A DNA stretch of 26,276 nucleotides from a virus. Location: IMG/VR virus record IMGVR_UViG_3300024247_000020, positions 1 through 26,276 of that record; one strand, written 5' to 3'. The notes beneath the pieces were generated by a model. The model made no database searches. It worked only from the letters and a program-made list of their open reading frames with translations, and had not been told where the DNA came from. A program made the position numbers and the translations under genes. Shown here piece by piece: positions 6,529 to 15,608 of the stretch (position 1 is its first letter; the number at the start of each line of letters is the position of its first letter).

Positions 6529-9500
6529 TTAATTTATTCGAGGTAGAAGCCCGGTGCCTTTTAACGCCCCGTCATCTGACAGGTTGTCGTCTGCGTCTAC
6601 AGGTTCTGAATCTCTAGGCTCAACAGCCGGGATATATGATATTCCGTTCGTGTTAAGAAGAAGTTCATAATCTTCCATTTCCTCCCTTTTTAAGTCTTTA
6701 CCAAGCGGAATATCAAAGCGGAATTCTGGTGCTGTTTTAAACATCTCACCCGTATCGTGGACAATAGCCCTTACGTTATTGAATGTCTTTTTCTCGCCAG
6801 TCTTAGGATCTTTATAAGGAAGAGCAGGTATAACATATTCTTTATTATAGAAAGCTGGATTCCCTGCGAGTGTTATGTAATCATGCTTACCCTCAGCATA
6901 CTCTTGAACGGTTCGAACTAAAAACTTCCCATCAGGCCCTGGACGTGACGACGGGTATCCGCCTTCCATCTTATCGCCTCCTTTTTGAGGTGAGTAGATC
7001 GAAATGTTACCTTTAGTTCCTGTTACTTTAGCTTCTACTGTAGGATCAGTCTTTATAGGTTCATCGAGATTCAACTCTAGTTGTTCTTGTTTAAACTTAG
7101 GTCCTTTAGGAATCGGAGGTAGCTCACGTTTAGGTTTAGCTTCCTGTTTAATTTCAGGTTCTTTAGGGGCCTCTTTAGGAGTCACTTTGGCTTCTGGGAC
7201 AGGTTTACGAACACCGCTGCGGTAATCCCGGTAGTCTTTTTGGCGCTGCTTTAAGATTTCAGGTGAAACATCAAGTAGCTTAGCGATCTCAGCGCTCTGC
7301 TCGTCCGTCATGTCTTTTAGAAGCGCAGAGGCCTTAAATCCACCTTTAGGTATGCGAGTTGCTCCTTCAAACTCTCCAAGTAACTCGTTTCTAAAGAAGC
7401 TCTTAGGGTCTTTTATTATAGCGCCTTCAGGGAGATACCCTGGTTCACCTTCTCGGCCACTAAGTGCTTTCTTGACTTCTTCAGGCGTGTATCCTTTGAA
7501 TAATCTCCTTGCTCTAAACACGTCGTTACTAAGCTCTTCATACTTCTGAACAAACACGGGCTTGTTTGGAACTGCACGTCTTCCTCTCCCCAGCACCCTG
7601 TCTTTGGCTTTCCTTAACTCTCCCTTGATAACTGGTTGTGCTTCATCGTATAACGCTTCAACATCTTCAAGTATTATTTTAGTTTCTTCAGGTGTATTAG
7701 GGTTGTATCGAAGCGTATGTTCAAGGCTATCATATAGCTTCGGCATATTAACGACGGTTTCAGCTTCGGCTCCAAAGAATTCGCCAATAGCGACGCCTAG
7801 TCCTCCTAGTTCTTGCTGGAGCTCAATTCCAGATCCTTGTAATCTTTTAGCGACGCGTGGACGCGCTCCTCTTCTTGTGCGGATTGTCCCAGAACCGACG
7901 CGGAGCATTTCCTTTGACTTTTCTTTTAAACCTTTTTCTGCTGCTATCTTGTCAAGTCTCGCCGTCTCTTCGTCTTTTACCTTAGTTTCTTCTTCGGTCT
8001 TTTTGACTGCGCTTGCAAGAAGATCGTCTACGTCTTCCTTAGCTGACTCCATGATAAGACCCATTCGGCTCGTCATGTGTTCGGAGATAATAGTATTACG
8101 CTTTCTTTCAATATTTTCACCATCCTTAATCGTGTAGACCTTATCACCTAGAGTTATTTCTTCTCCAGGATCTAAGCGCGCCACTAGTTCCATTGCTTCA
8201 GCACGATCGTTAAGAAATTGTTGGTTCTTTTCACTTAGGATTTTCTGCAACTCGGGTCCTAGCGCAAAAGTAGCAAAGTCATCCCCAGTCCGCGGATCGG
8301 CGGTTTTATCTGCCTGAATCGTCTTTCCAATAAGAGCTTCACTTACATCCACCCCTTTATACGTCTCCCCTTCTAAATCAAATTCAACATAACCAACAAG
8401 TAGCCTTCTTGTTTGACTGAGCATAGCCTGTGGAGACGCGTTGCTTCTTCCAGACTCTGCTTCTAAGTTATCGATGATGTCACTTTCTTCTCTGAACCCA
8501 TCGTTAACGCCTTGTTCAAGTGCCTTGAGGTATCCTTTTCTCTCGTAATCGCTTACGTCTAGGTTTTCAATCCGTCGTTCCTCTTCCTTTATGTCCTCAA
8601 ATACTTTCGTAGAGTTTTCCGTATGTCCGCTCTTAGACGCCGCTTTGTATTTATCTTCGTATTCTATCGTTTTTTCCCTTATCCTTACATTTGCGGCTTT
8701 ACGCTCTTTCTCAACAACAGCTTCACGCATCTCTTCAAGGTCATCAAGTTTCATTTCGTAAAAGCTTTCGCCTAAGGGTGTCCCTGATGAATCGAGGCGT
8801 GTGGTTCCGATCGTTACACCTGCGTCTCTCATGTTCTCTAGGAACGCAATGCCGTCGTCGAGCTCGTCCTCACTACTGTCAAAGTTAAGGATACCAAGGG
8901 TAGCATCGATGACCTTTATCTGTTCTGAGCGGGACAGACTGCTACTAGACGCTTCCCAGTGGCTCTTAAGTCTCTCTAAATCTCTGTCCTCTGAGCCGTG
9001 CATACGGGCCAGTGAGCTCGCTAAGTTCGGCATGAGCACTTCTTGTTTATGCTCTTCGGCCATAGCTGAAGGTAACGTCTGTTTTAATTTATTAATATTA
9101 ACAGAGGCTTCCTGTAAGAACCCAGTGCGCATAATAGCGTTTGCACTGAGAGTCGGGTCGTTCGTTAGGTAGTCGTCGGTGATCTCATTGATCGCGTTGC
9201 TTATCTGATTGTAACTCGGCTTGTCTCCGTTTTCTTTAAGAAACTTAGTCTTGAACTCTTCGATACGCTCAGTGAGCACTGCGTTAAACTCCACGTTCTT
9301 CTCAGCGCCCAACAACATCTTGGCGCGGTAGGTTGCCACAGGGTTAAGCTCGTAGTCGGACCTAAAGGCCTTAGAGAGGTTCACTTCGGCTTCTGGGCGT
9401 GCCAACAGTCTCTCTTTTTCGGCAGGGTCCATGCTCGAGATTTGCTGCTGGACATCTAAGATTTGTCTTTCGTTCTCTGCGATCTGGGCGTCACCGTATT

Positions 9501-9693
9501 TCGCGATGATCGGGTTGACTTTACCTAAGGCATCTGCGAGGCGTCCTAGCGTCGTCTGTTCGGCCTTGGGTGTCCGCTGGACCGCCACCGAATACTGTCC
9601 TGCCTGGAGTTCACGCGAGGTAACACTAGGCAACGATAAGTTAAAATCGACCTGCTGACGGCGTTGTTGTTGGAGAAGTTCTTGTGGTGTCAT
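6529..9693 (-). CDS. Internal virion protein C, T7 gp15-like, with possible C-terminal 3D-type domain
   Basis: The product is 1054 aa, against 747 in T7 gp15. The N-terminal about 600 residues are helical and charged, with a gp15-like start (LQAGQYSVAVQRTPK, LGRLADALGKVNPIIAKYG). The middle is Lys/Glu-rich and low in complexity (residues about 590-880, including a Pro/Lys-rich linker near 845-885). The C-terminus holds a separate domain (about 890-1025) with FNNVRAIVHDTGEMFKTAPE then FRFDIPLG. The DTG (D980) plus RFD (D994) pattern resembles the 3D domain of MltA-type lytic transglycosylases and related proteins. In T7 the muralytic domain is an SLT domain in gp16. The 3D assignment is tentative; the ejection-protein call is firmer. 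Confidence 0.8.
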   Translation of the reverse strand: MTPQELLQQQRRQQVDFNLSLPSVTSRELQAGQYSVAVQRTPKAEQTTLGRLADALGKVNPIIAKYGDAQIAENERQILDVQQQISSMDPAEKERLLARPEAEVNLSKAFRSDYELNPVATYRAKMLLGAEKNVEFNAVLTERIEEFKTKFLKENGDKPSYNQISNAINEITDDYLTNDPTLSANAIMRTGFLQEASVNINKLKQTLPSAMAEEHKQEVLMPNLASSLARMHGSEDRDLERLKSHWEASSSSLSRSEQIKVIDATLGILNFDSSEDELDDGIAFLENMRDAGVTIGTTRLDSSGTPLGESFYEMKLDDLEEMREAVVEKERKAANVRIREKTIEYEDKYKAASKSGHTENSTKVFEDIKEEERRIENLDVSDYERKGYLKALEQGVNDGFREESDIIDNLEAESGRSNASPQAMLSQTRRLLVGYVEFDLEGETYKGVDVSEALIGKTIQADKTADPRTGDDFATFALGPELQKILSEKNQQFLNDRAEAMELVARLDPGEEITLGDKVYTIKDGENIERKRNTIISEHMTSRMGLIMESAKEDVDDLLASAVKKTEEETKVKDEETARLDKIAAEKGLKEKSKEMLRVGSGTIRTRRGARPRVAKRLQGSGIELQQELGGLGVAIGEFFGAEAETVVNMPKLYDSLEHTLRYNPNTPEETKIILEDVEALYDEAQPVIKGELRKAKDRVLGRGRRAVPNKPVFVQKYEELSNDVFRARRLFKGYTPEEVKKALSGREGEPGYLPEGAIIKDPKSFFRNELLGEFEGATRIPKGGFKASALLKDMTDEQSAEIAKLLDVSPEILKQRQKDYRDYRSGVRKPVPEAKVTPKEAPKEPEIKQEAKPKRELPPIPKGPKFKQEQLELNLDEPIKTDPTVEAKVTGTKGNISIYSPQKGGDKMEGGYPSSRPGPDGKFLVRTVQEYAEGKHDYITLAGNPAFYNKEYVIPALPYKDPKTGEKKTFNNVRAIVHDTGEMFKTAPEFRFDIPLGKDLKREEMEDYELLLNTNGISYIPAVEPRDSEPVDADDNLSDDGALKGTGLLPRIN

Positions 9694-10332
9694 CTATTGT
9701 GTTCCAGTTTTCTGTTTTCCGATTGTAAGCTGACGGCCTTTTGCCGTTGAGTAAGCGTCGAGGCTTCCAAGTGCCGACGTTAAGGCTGTCCCTAAGAAGT
9801 CTGGTTGGTCAATCGGTCTATTAATATTAATATAATTCTGTTGAGTCTGGAGCCCCAGGTCACGGGCTTTAAGTTCATACGACTGGTCAGCCAGGGTCTG
9901 ACGTTGTTCAAAGGCAAAACTGTGCTCAGCTACTTGTCTCTCTAGGTCTCTCATCTCGGCCAAGTAGCTCGCAGACTCAGTGCTGATACCTGCGGCACCT
10001 GCGGCCACTTGTTTTCTCGCCATGGCCTCCATGCTCGCCCTGTTTGCCTGTTGGACCTCTTGGGCTACCCTGAGTGCATCAGCGGCTTGTTGTTGCCGTG
10101 TCGCCGAGATCTGCGCCATGTATCGTGCGTTCTCAGCGATCGACGCTCGTTTCTGTGCTTCGGCTTGCATACGGGCTTGTTGGGCCTGTGCGCCGAAACT
10201 CAGCATACCCTGGGCTATCGGACCGAGTATAGACATAGTGCCTGTGGCAGCTGCTAGGGTTCCTCCCGCTGCGGCAGTTCCTGTAGTCCCGAGTAGGGCT
10301 GCTCCGAGCGGAGCTAATGCTGGTAAACACAT
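9694..10332 (-). CDS. Internal virion protein B, T7 gp14-like
   Basis: The product is 212 aa, near the 196 aa of T7 gp14. It is ejected into the host and in T7 forms an outer-membrane pore. The first about 50 residues are Ala/Gly-rich and hydrophobic (LAPLGAALLGTTG, then SILGPIAQGMLSFGA). A long Gln/Ala/Arg-rich helical region follows (residues 50-155; AQQARMQAEAQKRASIAENA). The C-terminus has QQNYININRPIDQPDFLGTA, close to the gp14 family end. The leader is A/T-rich with no Shine-Dalgarno. The next gene's ATG directly follows the stop codon (TAGATG). Confidence 0.9.
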   Translation of the reverse strand: MCLPALAPLGAALLGTTGTAAAGGTLAAATGTMSILGPIAQGMLSFGAQAQQARMQAEAQKRASIAENARYMAQISATRQQQAADALRVAQEVQQANRASMEAMARKQVAAGAAGISTESASYLAEMRDLERQVAEHSFAFEQRQTLADQSYELKARDLGLQTQQNYININRPIDQPDFLGTALTSALGSLDAYSTAKGRQLTIGKQKTGTQ

Positions 10333-10338
10333 AGTAGT

Positions 10339-10806
10339 TTATTTAGTTGTAATAATAAATTCGTAAAAAGCCTGAGACGAGATCTCTACTTCGCGTAGAA
10401 ACTTAGCGCCACAGAACTTGAGCCAACGTATGGCCATCTTGTTGTCTTTGAGCACCACATTAGAGGTGACCCCAAAGGGCTTAGAGATATATTGCACCCA
10501 GTCACGCGATGCTCTTATGAAGTGCCTACGGTGCTTAGTGACATCCGGCGTTCCAAGCATCCAGATATAACCACCGTCTTTAGTAGGCCCTGAGCCGAAC
10601 ATAGCGAACGGCTTCTTGTCTCCATCGAGCGCCGTGTAAGTTGACCTGTCGGTCGTTAAGGCTAACATTAAGGCTTTCTTTGGCGTGCTGCCTAGGAGTG
10701 TGCACTCTAGGGCATCGTGGGGCCTCAGGTTATCTTTGAGCTCATGGACATGGTGTATCGCCGCCTGGACGATCGAACAGTCTCCGTAAGTCCTACTAGG
10801 CTCCAT
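10339..10806 (-). CDS. T7 gp13-like protein (internal virion protein A), GNAT-like fold
   Basis: The product is 155 aa from the ATG at 10806. A longer start at 10875 lies inside gp12 and is less likely. T7 gp13-like proteins (phage DUF2833, from memory) are needed for virion assembly, and the sequence resembles a GNAT acetyltransferase fold without clear catalytic features. Motifs: ALECTLLGSTPKKALMLAL, then PFAMFGSGPTKDGGYIWMLG, then HFIRASRDWVQYI and MAIRWLKFCGAKFL, the last corresponding to the gp13 RFLKTIGAVF region. It lies between gp12 and gp14 homologues, exactly as in T7. Confidence 0.82.
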   Translation of the reverse strand: MEPSRTYGDCSIVQAAIHHVHELKDNLRPHDALECTLLGSTPKKALMLALTTDRSTYTALDGDKKPFAMFGSGPTKDGGYIWMLGTPDVTKHRRHFIRASRDWVQYISKPFGVTSNVVLKDNKMAIRWLKFCGAKFLREVEISSQAFYEFIITTK

Positions 10807-13723
10807 ATCGACTTGACCGTGTGTGCACAAAGGTTTCGAACTCAGCGGACTGGAAGTTACTAGGCTTAGCCCCATCGTTCTCCAGCTTGATCTCTACGTT
10901 TTCACTAGAGGTAAACACAGGGGCCCTAAAGAACCCGTCTTTGAGCTCAGTGCGTAAAATCTGTAAAGAACCTCCTGACGACGTGAACGACTCAGGAAAC
11001 TCGTTAGTATACGTGTTGCGCTTGTCTGGTGTCACCTTGATCTTATAGTCTGAAGTTTGCGTGTGGTAAAGCGATAGGTTCTTGATGAACTGCTTGGCCG
11101 AAGCGTTAGGTGTCCGGGCTTGTCCTGCCTGGGCCTTAAAGATCTGCTCAGAGAACGTGTAGGCACTGGTGAACTCATAGCCTACCCAGACCGACGTGTA
11201 GTCATCCCATACGCCTGTGGTGGTCACGGCGAGCGAAGTAACACCTCCGGAAGTAGTAACTGTCACTGGTATATTTACACCCCTGTCAGTGTATACCTTA
11301 ATATCAGAGGCAGCTAAGTAGGGACTATAGGATGTACCTCCAACTACAAATGTGCTAATGTTTTCTCTAAGAGGCTTAGTGCTACCGGCGGTAAACGTAG
11401 GAAACTTCACCTGATCATTGTAGATTATTGCTGGAATACGCATGTCTAAGTGAGTGACATTGTCCTCAGGTGTTGTTGCGATTGATGTGGTTAACGCAGA
11501 TCCGTTAGCTGTGTAAGTCGCAAGCCCTTCGTCTTCTCCGTCAAAGTTCAAAGGCATACTAACTATAGAGGGAATGTTTGTTGTGGGGTTAGCGACAATC
11601 AAGTAAAGCGTTGAGTCAATAAACTCAAAGCCTCGTATCTTCATGTTAAAGTCCCACTTAAACCATGAGCTCAGAACCTTCTTGTTCTCGCTAAAGAAGT
11701 AACGATACATGTAAAGAGACTGGTCTTCGTCTTTGGACAAGACGCCCAGTAGGTTCTGTGAGAGCGACCCAGAGAAATACGTAATGTCCTTAGGAATATA
11801 CCGAGGAGCTTGCTCAGTGATCTCGTTGGACTCATAGACGTCAGTGGTCTTGTTGAGCGAAAACTCTCGGATACCTGTGTGGTTCCCTAAGTCAAATGGA
11901 TAATAAATATATGAACCGACAGACACAGGGTCGGTCTCATCGTTGTATTCAAAGTTAGTAATAGGCTTCACTGAGACCGTCTTAGGTGTCAGTAGGTCTT
12001 CGCCTTTGAGAACAAACTGCCCGTTATTTGAGAACAGTACGAGGTTCTCTTGGGACGTAGCGGCTGCAGTAAGACTAACGACACGCTGCGCCTCAACAAT
12101 GACGTCAATCGGGTCTGAGTCGAGAAGGGTTGTGACAGTGGTCCGTCCAAAGTTATACTCAAAGTCCCCTGAGCTATTACGTGCGCCTAGTCCCGCCTCT
12201 GAGAGTATCACGTTGCCTTCACAGATAAACCCTAAGCGGTTCTTGAAGAACACACTGTTCTGTATGTTCTTACCGACAAACGAAGCGAACGGATTAGAGA
12301 TCTCATCGCCTACAAACTTAGGGGCCGTTTTGATCTCATTGATCTCAAACTTGTTTAATGATGTATTAATAATTAATCGAGGCAGCGTGGAATTATCGTA
12401 ACTCCTAAGTTGTCCAGGCGCGAACGTCTCGACCCACGCACCGTTCCCTATGTCTTGTCCGTCGGTTGTCTCAAACTTAACGTAGTAGTCGTCAGCAGAT
12501 AACTCTTGGTCTCCTCGGACTTTAACTATGAAGCCATTTTTAGCGTAGAGTGGTAAGTCAGTAATCGAACCGACTTCCTTATAGACAACGCCGAGTGCGC
12601 CGTCGCCGAGACCGTCGTGGCCTCGGATCTCAAAGTCTCCTTTGTTTGATGCTCTGGTCAAGACAATGAGGTTTCCGTTGATGGTTTTAGAAAAATCAGA
12701 ACCAAGCGGAGAGGTAAGCGCAGTGTTTAATAAGCCTGCAATAACTGAAGTGTCTGCGTTCACTGCTGGAGTAGTGCCTGTGGATGGTCCTGAAGTTATA
12801 GACACATTACTAGTAGCTGTCCCTGCTGTAGCCACAGCTTCCCCTAGTTCCAGTGTAACTGTTATTGAAATAGTATCTCCTACGTTTTCATTGGCTCCGA
12901 TGCTCAGTGCAGGCCCTATGTTCCCTTTTGAAGCAGAAGTAACGACTCCTGTTGCTTCGTTTGAAACGCCTACAACTAGCGTTGCATCCACGTCACCTAT
13001 AGTCCTAACAACCTTTGAGCTATAAGTTCCAGGGAAACTAACAACAGTATAAGTTTGGCCGTTAGTATACCCTTGTCCACCATTAGCAATAGAGCCGACG
13101 GATGTTAACACGTATCGTGAGTTCCCCCTGTTGCTCGTCCTGCTATATGTAAGGTTTACCTGTGCAGCGACTGGCGACGTAGTAGAATAAGTAAGGTCTA
13201 CCGCGTATTTCTTTTCGTAGTCTCCTTGCTTAATAAAAATCAGCGCTTCTTTGTCTAAGTCAGGGGCACGAGACGATTGGTCTGTCGCTACTGTCTTAGA
13301 ACGGTTAACAAGAAAGGTGCCGTCAGAAACAGTAGAGGCCCTAAGAAGACTACGGGGGGTTCCGACCGACGATGGGATGTCTAGGTAAGAGAACGCTGTT
13401 AATAGTCCTCCTGAGACTCCGTTGATAGTCGCCTCGTCCCCACTGAGGACATTGTAAGCGTAGATCTTAGCGCCATCGTGTAGCAATACGTATCGCTCAG
13501 TTTCACTTCTGTTGATAAAGTGAATAAAGCTATCTTCCGAAAGAGTAAGACCAGGAGCACCTAGTCTTTGAACAAACCTAGTGCCGTTGCGTTTTGTTAA
13601 TCCATCAACAACACTGCTCATGAAGTTAACCTGTTCGTCGCATTGTCCCGAGAACCGTGTGGCGTCAGGCTGCTGGCTAACCCCTTGGATAAGGTTTGGT
13701 AATGATGTATTGATTAATGGCAT
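10796..13723 (-). CDS. Tail tubular protein B, T7 gp12-like (nozzle)
   Basis: The product is 975 aa from the ATG at 13723. A longer frame to 13759 is rejected because the overlapping TAATG junction and the family N-terminus MPLINTSLPNLIQGVSQQPD fix the start. The protein forms the tail nozzle and is beta-rich. Other motifs are QVNFMSSVVDGLTKRNGTRFV, KNRLGFICEGNVILSEAG, EFSLNKTTDVYESNEITEQA and KVLSSWFKWDF. It is about 180 residues longer than T7 gp12 (794 aa); the extra part seems to lie around residues 190-330, a Thr/Ser/Val-rich stretch that may be an inserted beta domain. Its stop codon overlaps the gp13-like start. Confidence 0.93.
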   Translation of the reverse strand: MPLINTSLPNLIQGVSQQPDATRFSGQCDEQVNFMSSVVDGLTKRNGTRFVQRLGAPGLTLSEDSFIHFINRSETERYVLLHDGAKIYAYNVLSGDEATINGVSGGLLTAFSYLDIPSSVGTPRSLLRASTVSDGTFLVNRSKTVATDQSSRAPDLDKEALIFIKQGDYEKKYAVDLTYSTTSPVAAQVNLTYSRTSNRGNSRYVLTSVGSIANGGQGYTNGQTYTVVSFPGTYSSKVVRTIGDVDATLVVGVSNEATGVVTSASKGNIGPALSIGANENVGDTISITVTLELGEAVATAGTATSNVSITSGPSTGTTPAVNADTSVIAGLLNTALTSPLGSDFSKTINGNLIVLTRASNKGDFEIRGHDGLGDGALGVVYKEVGSITDLPLYAKNGFIVKVRGDQELSADDYYVKFETTDGQDIGNGAWVETFAPGQLRSYDNSTLPRLIINTSLNKFEINEIKTAPKFVGDEISNPFASFVGKNIQNSVFFKNRLGFICEGNVILSEAGLGARNSSGDFEYNFGRTTVTTLLDSDPIDVIVEAQRVVSLTAAATSQENLVLFSNNGQFVLKGEDLLTPKTVSVKPITNFEYNDETDPVSVGSYIYYPFDLGNHTGIREFSLNKTTDVYESNEITEQAPRYIPKDITYFSGSLSQNLLGVLSKDEDQSLYMYRYFFSENKKVLSSWFKWDFNMKIRGFEFIDSTLYLIVANPTTNIPSIVSMPLNFDGEDEGLATYTANGSALTTSIATTPEDNVTHLDMRIPAIIYNDQVKFPTFTAGSTKPLRENISTFVVGGTSYSPYLAASDIKVYTDRGVNIPVTVTTSGGVTSLAVTTTGVWDDYTSVWVGYEFTSAYTFSEQIFKAQAGQARTPNASAKQFIKNLSLYHTQTSDYKIKVTPDKRNTYTNEFPESFTSSGGSLQILRTELKDGFFRAPVFTSSENVEIKLENDGAKPSNFQSAEFETFVHTRSSRYGA

Positions 13724-14313
13724 TAGAGAATGTCGTAGTTTCGGTTGACCCCGAGGCAAGACGCAACGTCATAGTTATCAAAGATAGTCCTGTCGGCTCC
13801 TTGGCCATCGGCTTCTTCGAGGTTATAGCGTGCTTTGAGTTCATCCCGTAGGATCTGTTGCTCAAGCTCCTGAGACCCGACGGTGCGTGCCTGGAAGACC
13901 CTTGAGGCTTTGAGTGTAATGTATCTCCGTGCTTGTTCAGGGAGATCTGTGAAATCTAAAAGGAACATCAACCTGACGTCAATGTCGCTTGTGAAAGTGA
14001 ATGTGTTGTCTTCACGGTTAAACAGTTTACCGCCGCGTTGCACAATGTCCTTAGAGTGATCTAGGGTATCTACGTGCATAATGTCAGCCGCGAGAACAAT
14101 CTCATCGCTACTGTTAGGGCTAAGCGTCTGCTTATTGACCGTATTGAAGTGCCATCCCTCTGACTGAACCTCGCGACTAACTTCGTCTAACACAGTGATC
14201 GCGGTGACCGCAGAGATAGGCAGTGAGGTAGTGACAGTGATCTGAGTCACGGGGCTTTCACCTATGGTGCTCAGCATCGTATTGACAGCTTCGAGTTCTG
14301 TAGTGAGTGGCAT
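13723..14313 (-). CDS. Tail tubular protein A, T7 gp11-like (adaptor)
   Basis: The product is 196 aa, the same size as T7 gp11. It forms the ring between portal and nozzle. Typical motifs are LEAVNTMLSTIGESPV at the start, a helix with EVQSEGWHFNT, a beta region with LFNREDNTFTFTSDIDVRL, then DLPEQARRYITLKASRVFQ and a helical C-terminus. The start ATG follows the A/T run at 14312-14330 and has no Shine-Dalgarno. The stop overlaps the start of the next gene (TAATG), suggesting coupled translation and defined stoichiometry. Confidence 0.94.
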   Translation of the reverse strand: MPLTTELEAVNTMLSTIGESPVTQITVTTSLPISAVTAITVLDEVSREVQSEGWHFNTVNKQTLSPNSSDEIVLAADIMHVDTLDHSKDIVQRGGKLFNREDNTFTFTSDIDVRLMFLLDFTDLPEQARRYITLKASRVFQARTVGSQELEQQILRDELKARYNLEEADGQGADRTIFDNYDVASCLGVNRNYDIL

Positions 14314-14331
14314 AATAATATTAATAAAATG

Positions 14332-14368
14332 AAAAAATACCCCGTCCCCAACTTAATGAGGACGAGGC
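14332..14368 (-). terminator. Rho-independent terminator after the capsid gene
   Basis: On the minus strand CCTCGTCCTC pairs with GGGGACGGGG (10 bp with G-U pairs) around the loop ATTAAGTT. It is followed by TATTTTTTC. It begins about 20 nt after the capsid stop codon and precedes the tail tubular gene. Position and form match the T-phi terminator that follows T7 gene 10. Confidence 0.9.
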
Positions 14369-14387
14369 ATGAATTTAGTGTGTGCTA

Positions 14388-15473
14388 TTAGCTAGCAGCA
14401 GAAGATCCTGCGCTGACCACAACAGCAGACTCAGGGCGAAGAACGCCGAGGCCCATTGCATACTTAGCAACAAAGAGAGTAGACTGACGTTCAATCAGAT
14501 ACTCAGACTCAGTCGCAAGGTCGAGGAGCTTAACGCAACCAACAGCCGATGGGTGTCCAGCGACGAAACCGAAGGTTCCTGCGCTTCCACCAGTTACACC
14601 GTCAAGCTCACCTTTGTAACCAGACGAAGGCGAAGCGATGTTAGTGTCTTCAAACGGGCTGTTAGCAACTGCGTTGTCATCAGTGGCTGTCTTAGTAGAT
14701 ACAGCAGTCTGAACACCTTCGATGTGTGGGCTCTTGTAAAGCTTGATGCCAGCGACTTCAACGATGTTACCCTTAGCTACGTCAGCAGAGCCACTTGAAG
14801 TGTCCTTGTTGATCGCTGCGTTGTCAGCAGTCAGTAGCTTGTAGTATTGTGATGGAGTCAAGATAGCAAAGCGGTCCTCAGAGGGGACTTCTTTTTCATC
14901 GAGGGCCTTAGCGCAATCGAAGAGTGCACCGATAATACCAGCGACTGTGCTAGTGTCTACACCGAAGATCTCAGTTCCGGTGTCACCGCCTGTGAAGTTA
15001 GCAGTGGTGGTGAGACCAGCAGCAAACAACGTGTTAAGAATCTGGATGTCCATGCGCTTAGCCAGGGCTTTACCAAGCTCAGCAGAGTAGATAGAACGAA
15101 GGTCATAGTGATTCTTCAGTTCATCAATGCGTGGAATCAGAGACGAAGCAACAAGCATGTCGTCGATGTTGATTACTTTCTCGTTGTGAGCAATCTGAGA
15201 CAAGTAGGCACCAGAGCCCAGGAGGTCGTCCCCGGCTTTGTGATACTTGGCTTCAGCGCGCCCTGAAACAGGGAACTGAGCAGATTTACCACTAGAGATA
15301 GTGCGAGTCATGATGAGGTCTTTAGCTACGTTCGTTTCGTTGAACGCAGTGAGGATCTCACCGCTGAATACTTTAAGGAACAACGCTGAGTCTGCGGTCA
15401 AAGCGCCAGCAGGTGTTGCGCGTCCCCCAGTTCCATTCACCTTACCCGGAATGGTGGGATTATTAGTTGGCAT
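14388..15473 (-). CDS. Major capsid protein, T7 gp10-like
   Basis: The product is 361 aa, close to the 345 aa of T7 gp10A. It builds the icosahedral head (HK97-type fold). Family hallmarks are ADSALFLKVFSGEILTAFNE, then a glycine-rich segment with GKSAQFPVSGRAEAKYH, then INIDDMLVASSLIPRIDE and ELGKALAKRMDIQIL. The C-terminal part has VGCVKLLDLATESEYLIERQ, also typical. A segment rich in Ser, Asp, Gly and Thr around residues 255-305 may be a surface loop. The 135-nt leader (15608-15474) has no Shine-Dalgarno but holds repeated ACTATA units. A strong terminator follows the stop codon, as after T7 gene 10. Confidence 0.96.
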   Translation of the reverse strand: MPTNNPTIPGKVNGTGGRATPAGALTADSALFLKVFSGEILTAFNETNVAKDLIMTRTISSGKSAQFPVSGRAEAKYHKAGDDLLGSGAYLSQIAHNEKVINIDDMLVASSLIPRIDELKNHYDLRSIYSAELGKALAKRMDIQILNTLFAAGLTTTANFTGGDTGTEIFGVDTSTVAGIIGALFDCAKALDEKEVPSEDRFAILTPSQYYKLLTADNAAINKDTSSGSADVAKGNIVEVAGIKLYKSPHIEGVQTAVSTKTATDDNAVANSPFEDTNIASPSSGYKGELDGVTGGSAGTFGFVAGHPSAVGCVKLLDLATESEYLIERQSTLFVAKYAMGLGVLRPESAVVVSAGSSAAS

Positions 15474-15608
15474 AATAAGTTATAGTTATAGTTTTGGTTT
15501 CTTTCGTCTGTGGACTTTAGTTTCTACTGTTCGCCGCAAGTTGTCCGACGCATCGGGCTTGGTGGTTACTAGTCTAGTTACTTCGGTTTGTTAGACTCAG
15601 GGAAAATT
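15474..15608 (-). promoter_or_regulatory. Capsid gene leader, probable control region
   Basis: This 135-nt non-coding gap precedes the capsid gene. On the minus strand it contains AACTAAAGTCC near 15520, and AAACTATAACTATAACTT just before the start codon. AACTAAAGT also occurs in the right-end control region (383-390 and 426-433) and before terS (near 2700). In T7-like phages the capsid gene normally follows a strong phage promoter, so one is expected here, but I cannot define its consensus from this window. No convincing sigma70 promoter was found. Confidence 0.4.

Noticed and set aside
7562-8137. Plus-strand open frame of 191 codons
   Set aside because: It lies antisense to the gp15-like gene, is dominated by Ser/Leu from reverse-complemented Glu/Lys-rich codons, and has no plausible start signal or domain. 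All other plus-strand frames were rejected for the same kind of reason.
12995-13007. 13-mer ACCTATAGTCCTA identical to 549-561, suggesting a shared phage promoter TAGGACTATAGGT
   Set aside because: One copy is inside the gp12-like coding sequence, flanks do not match, and a few shared 13-mers are expected by chance in a window of this size. GGACTATAGG also occurs at 11322 in the opposite direction.
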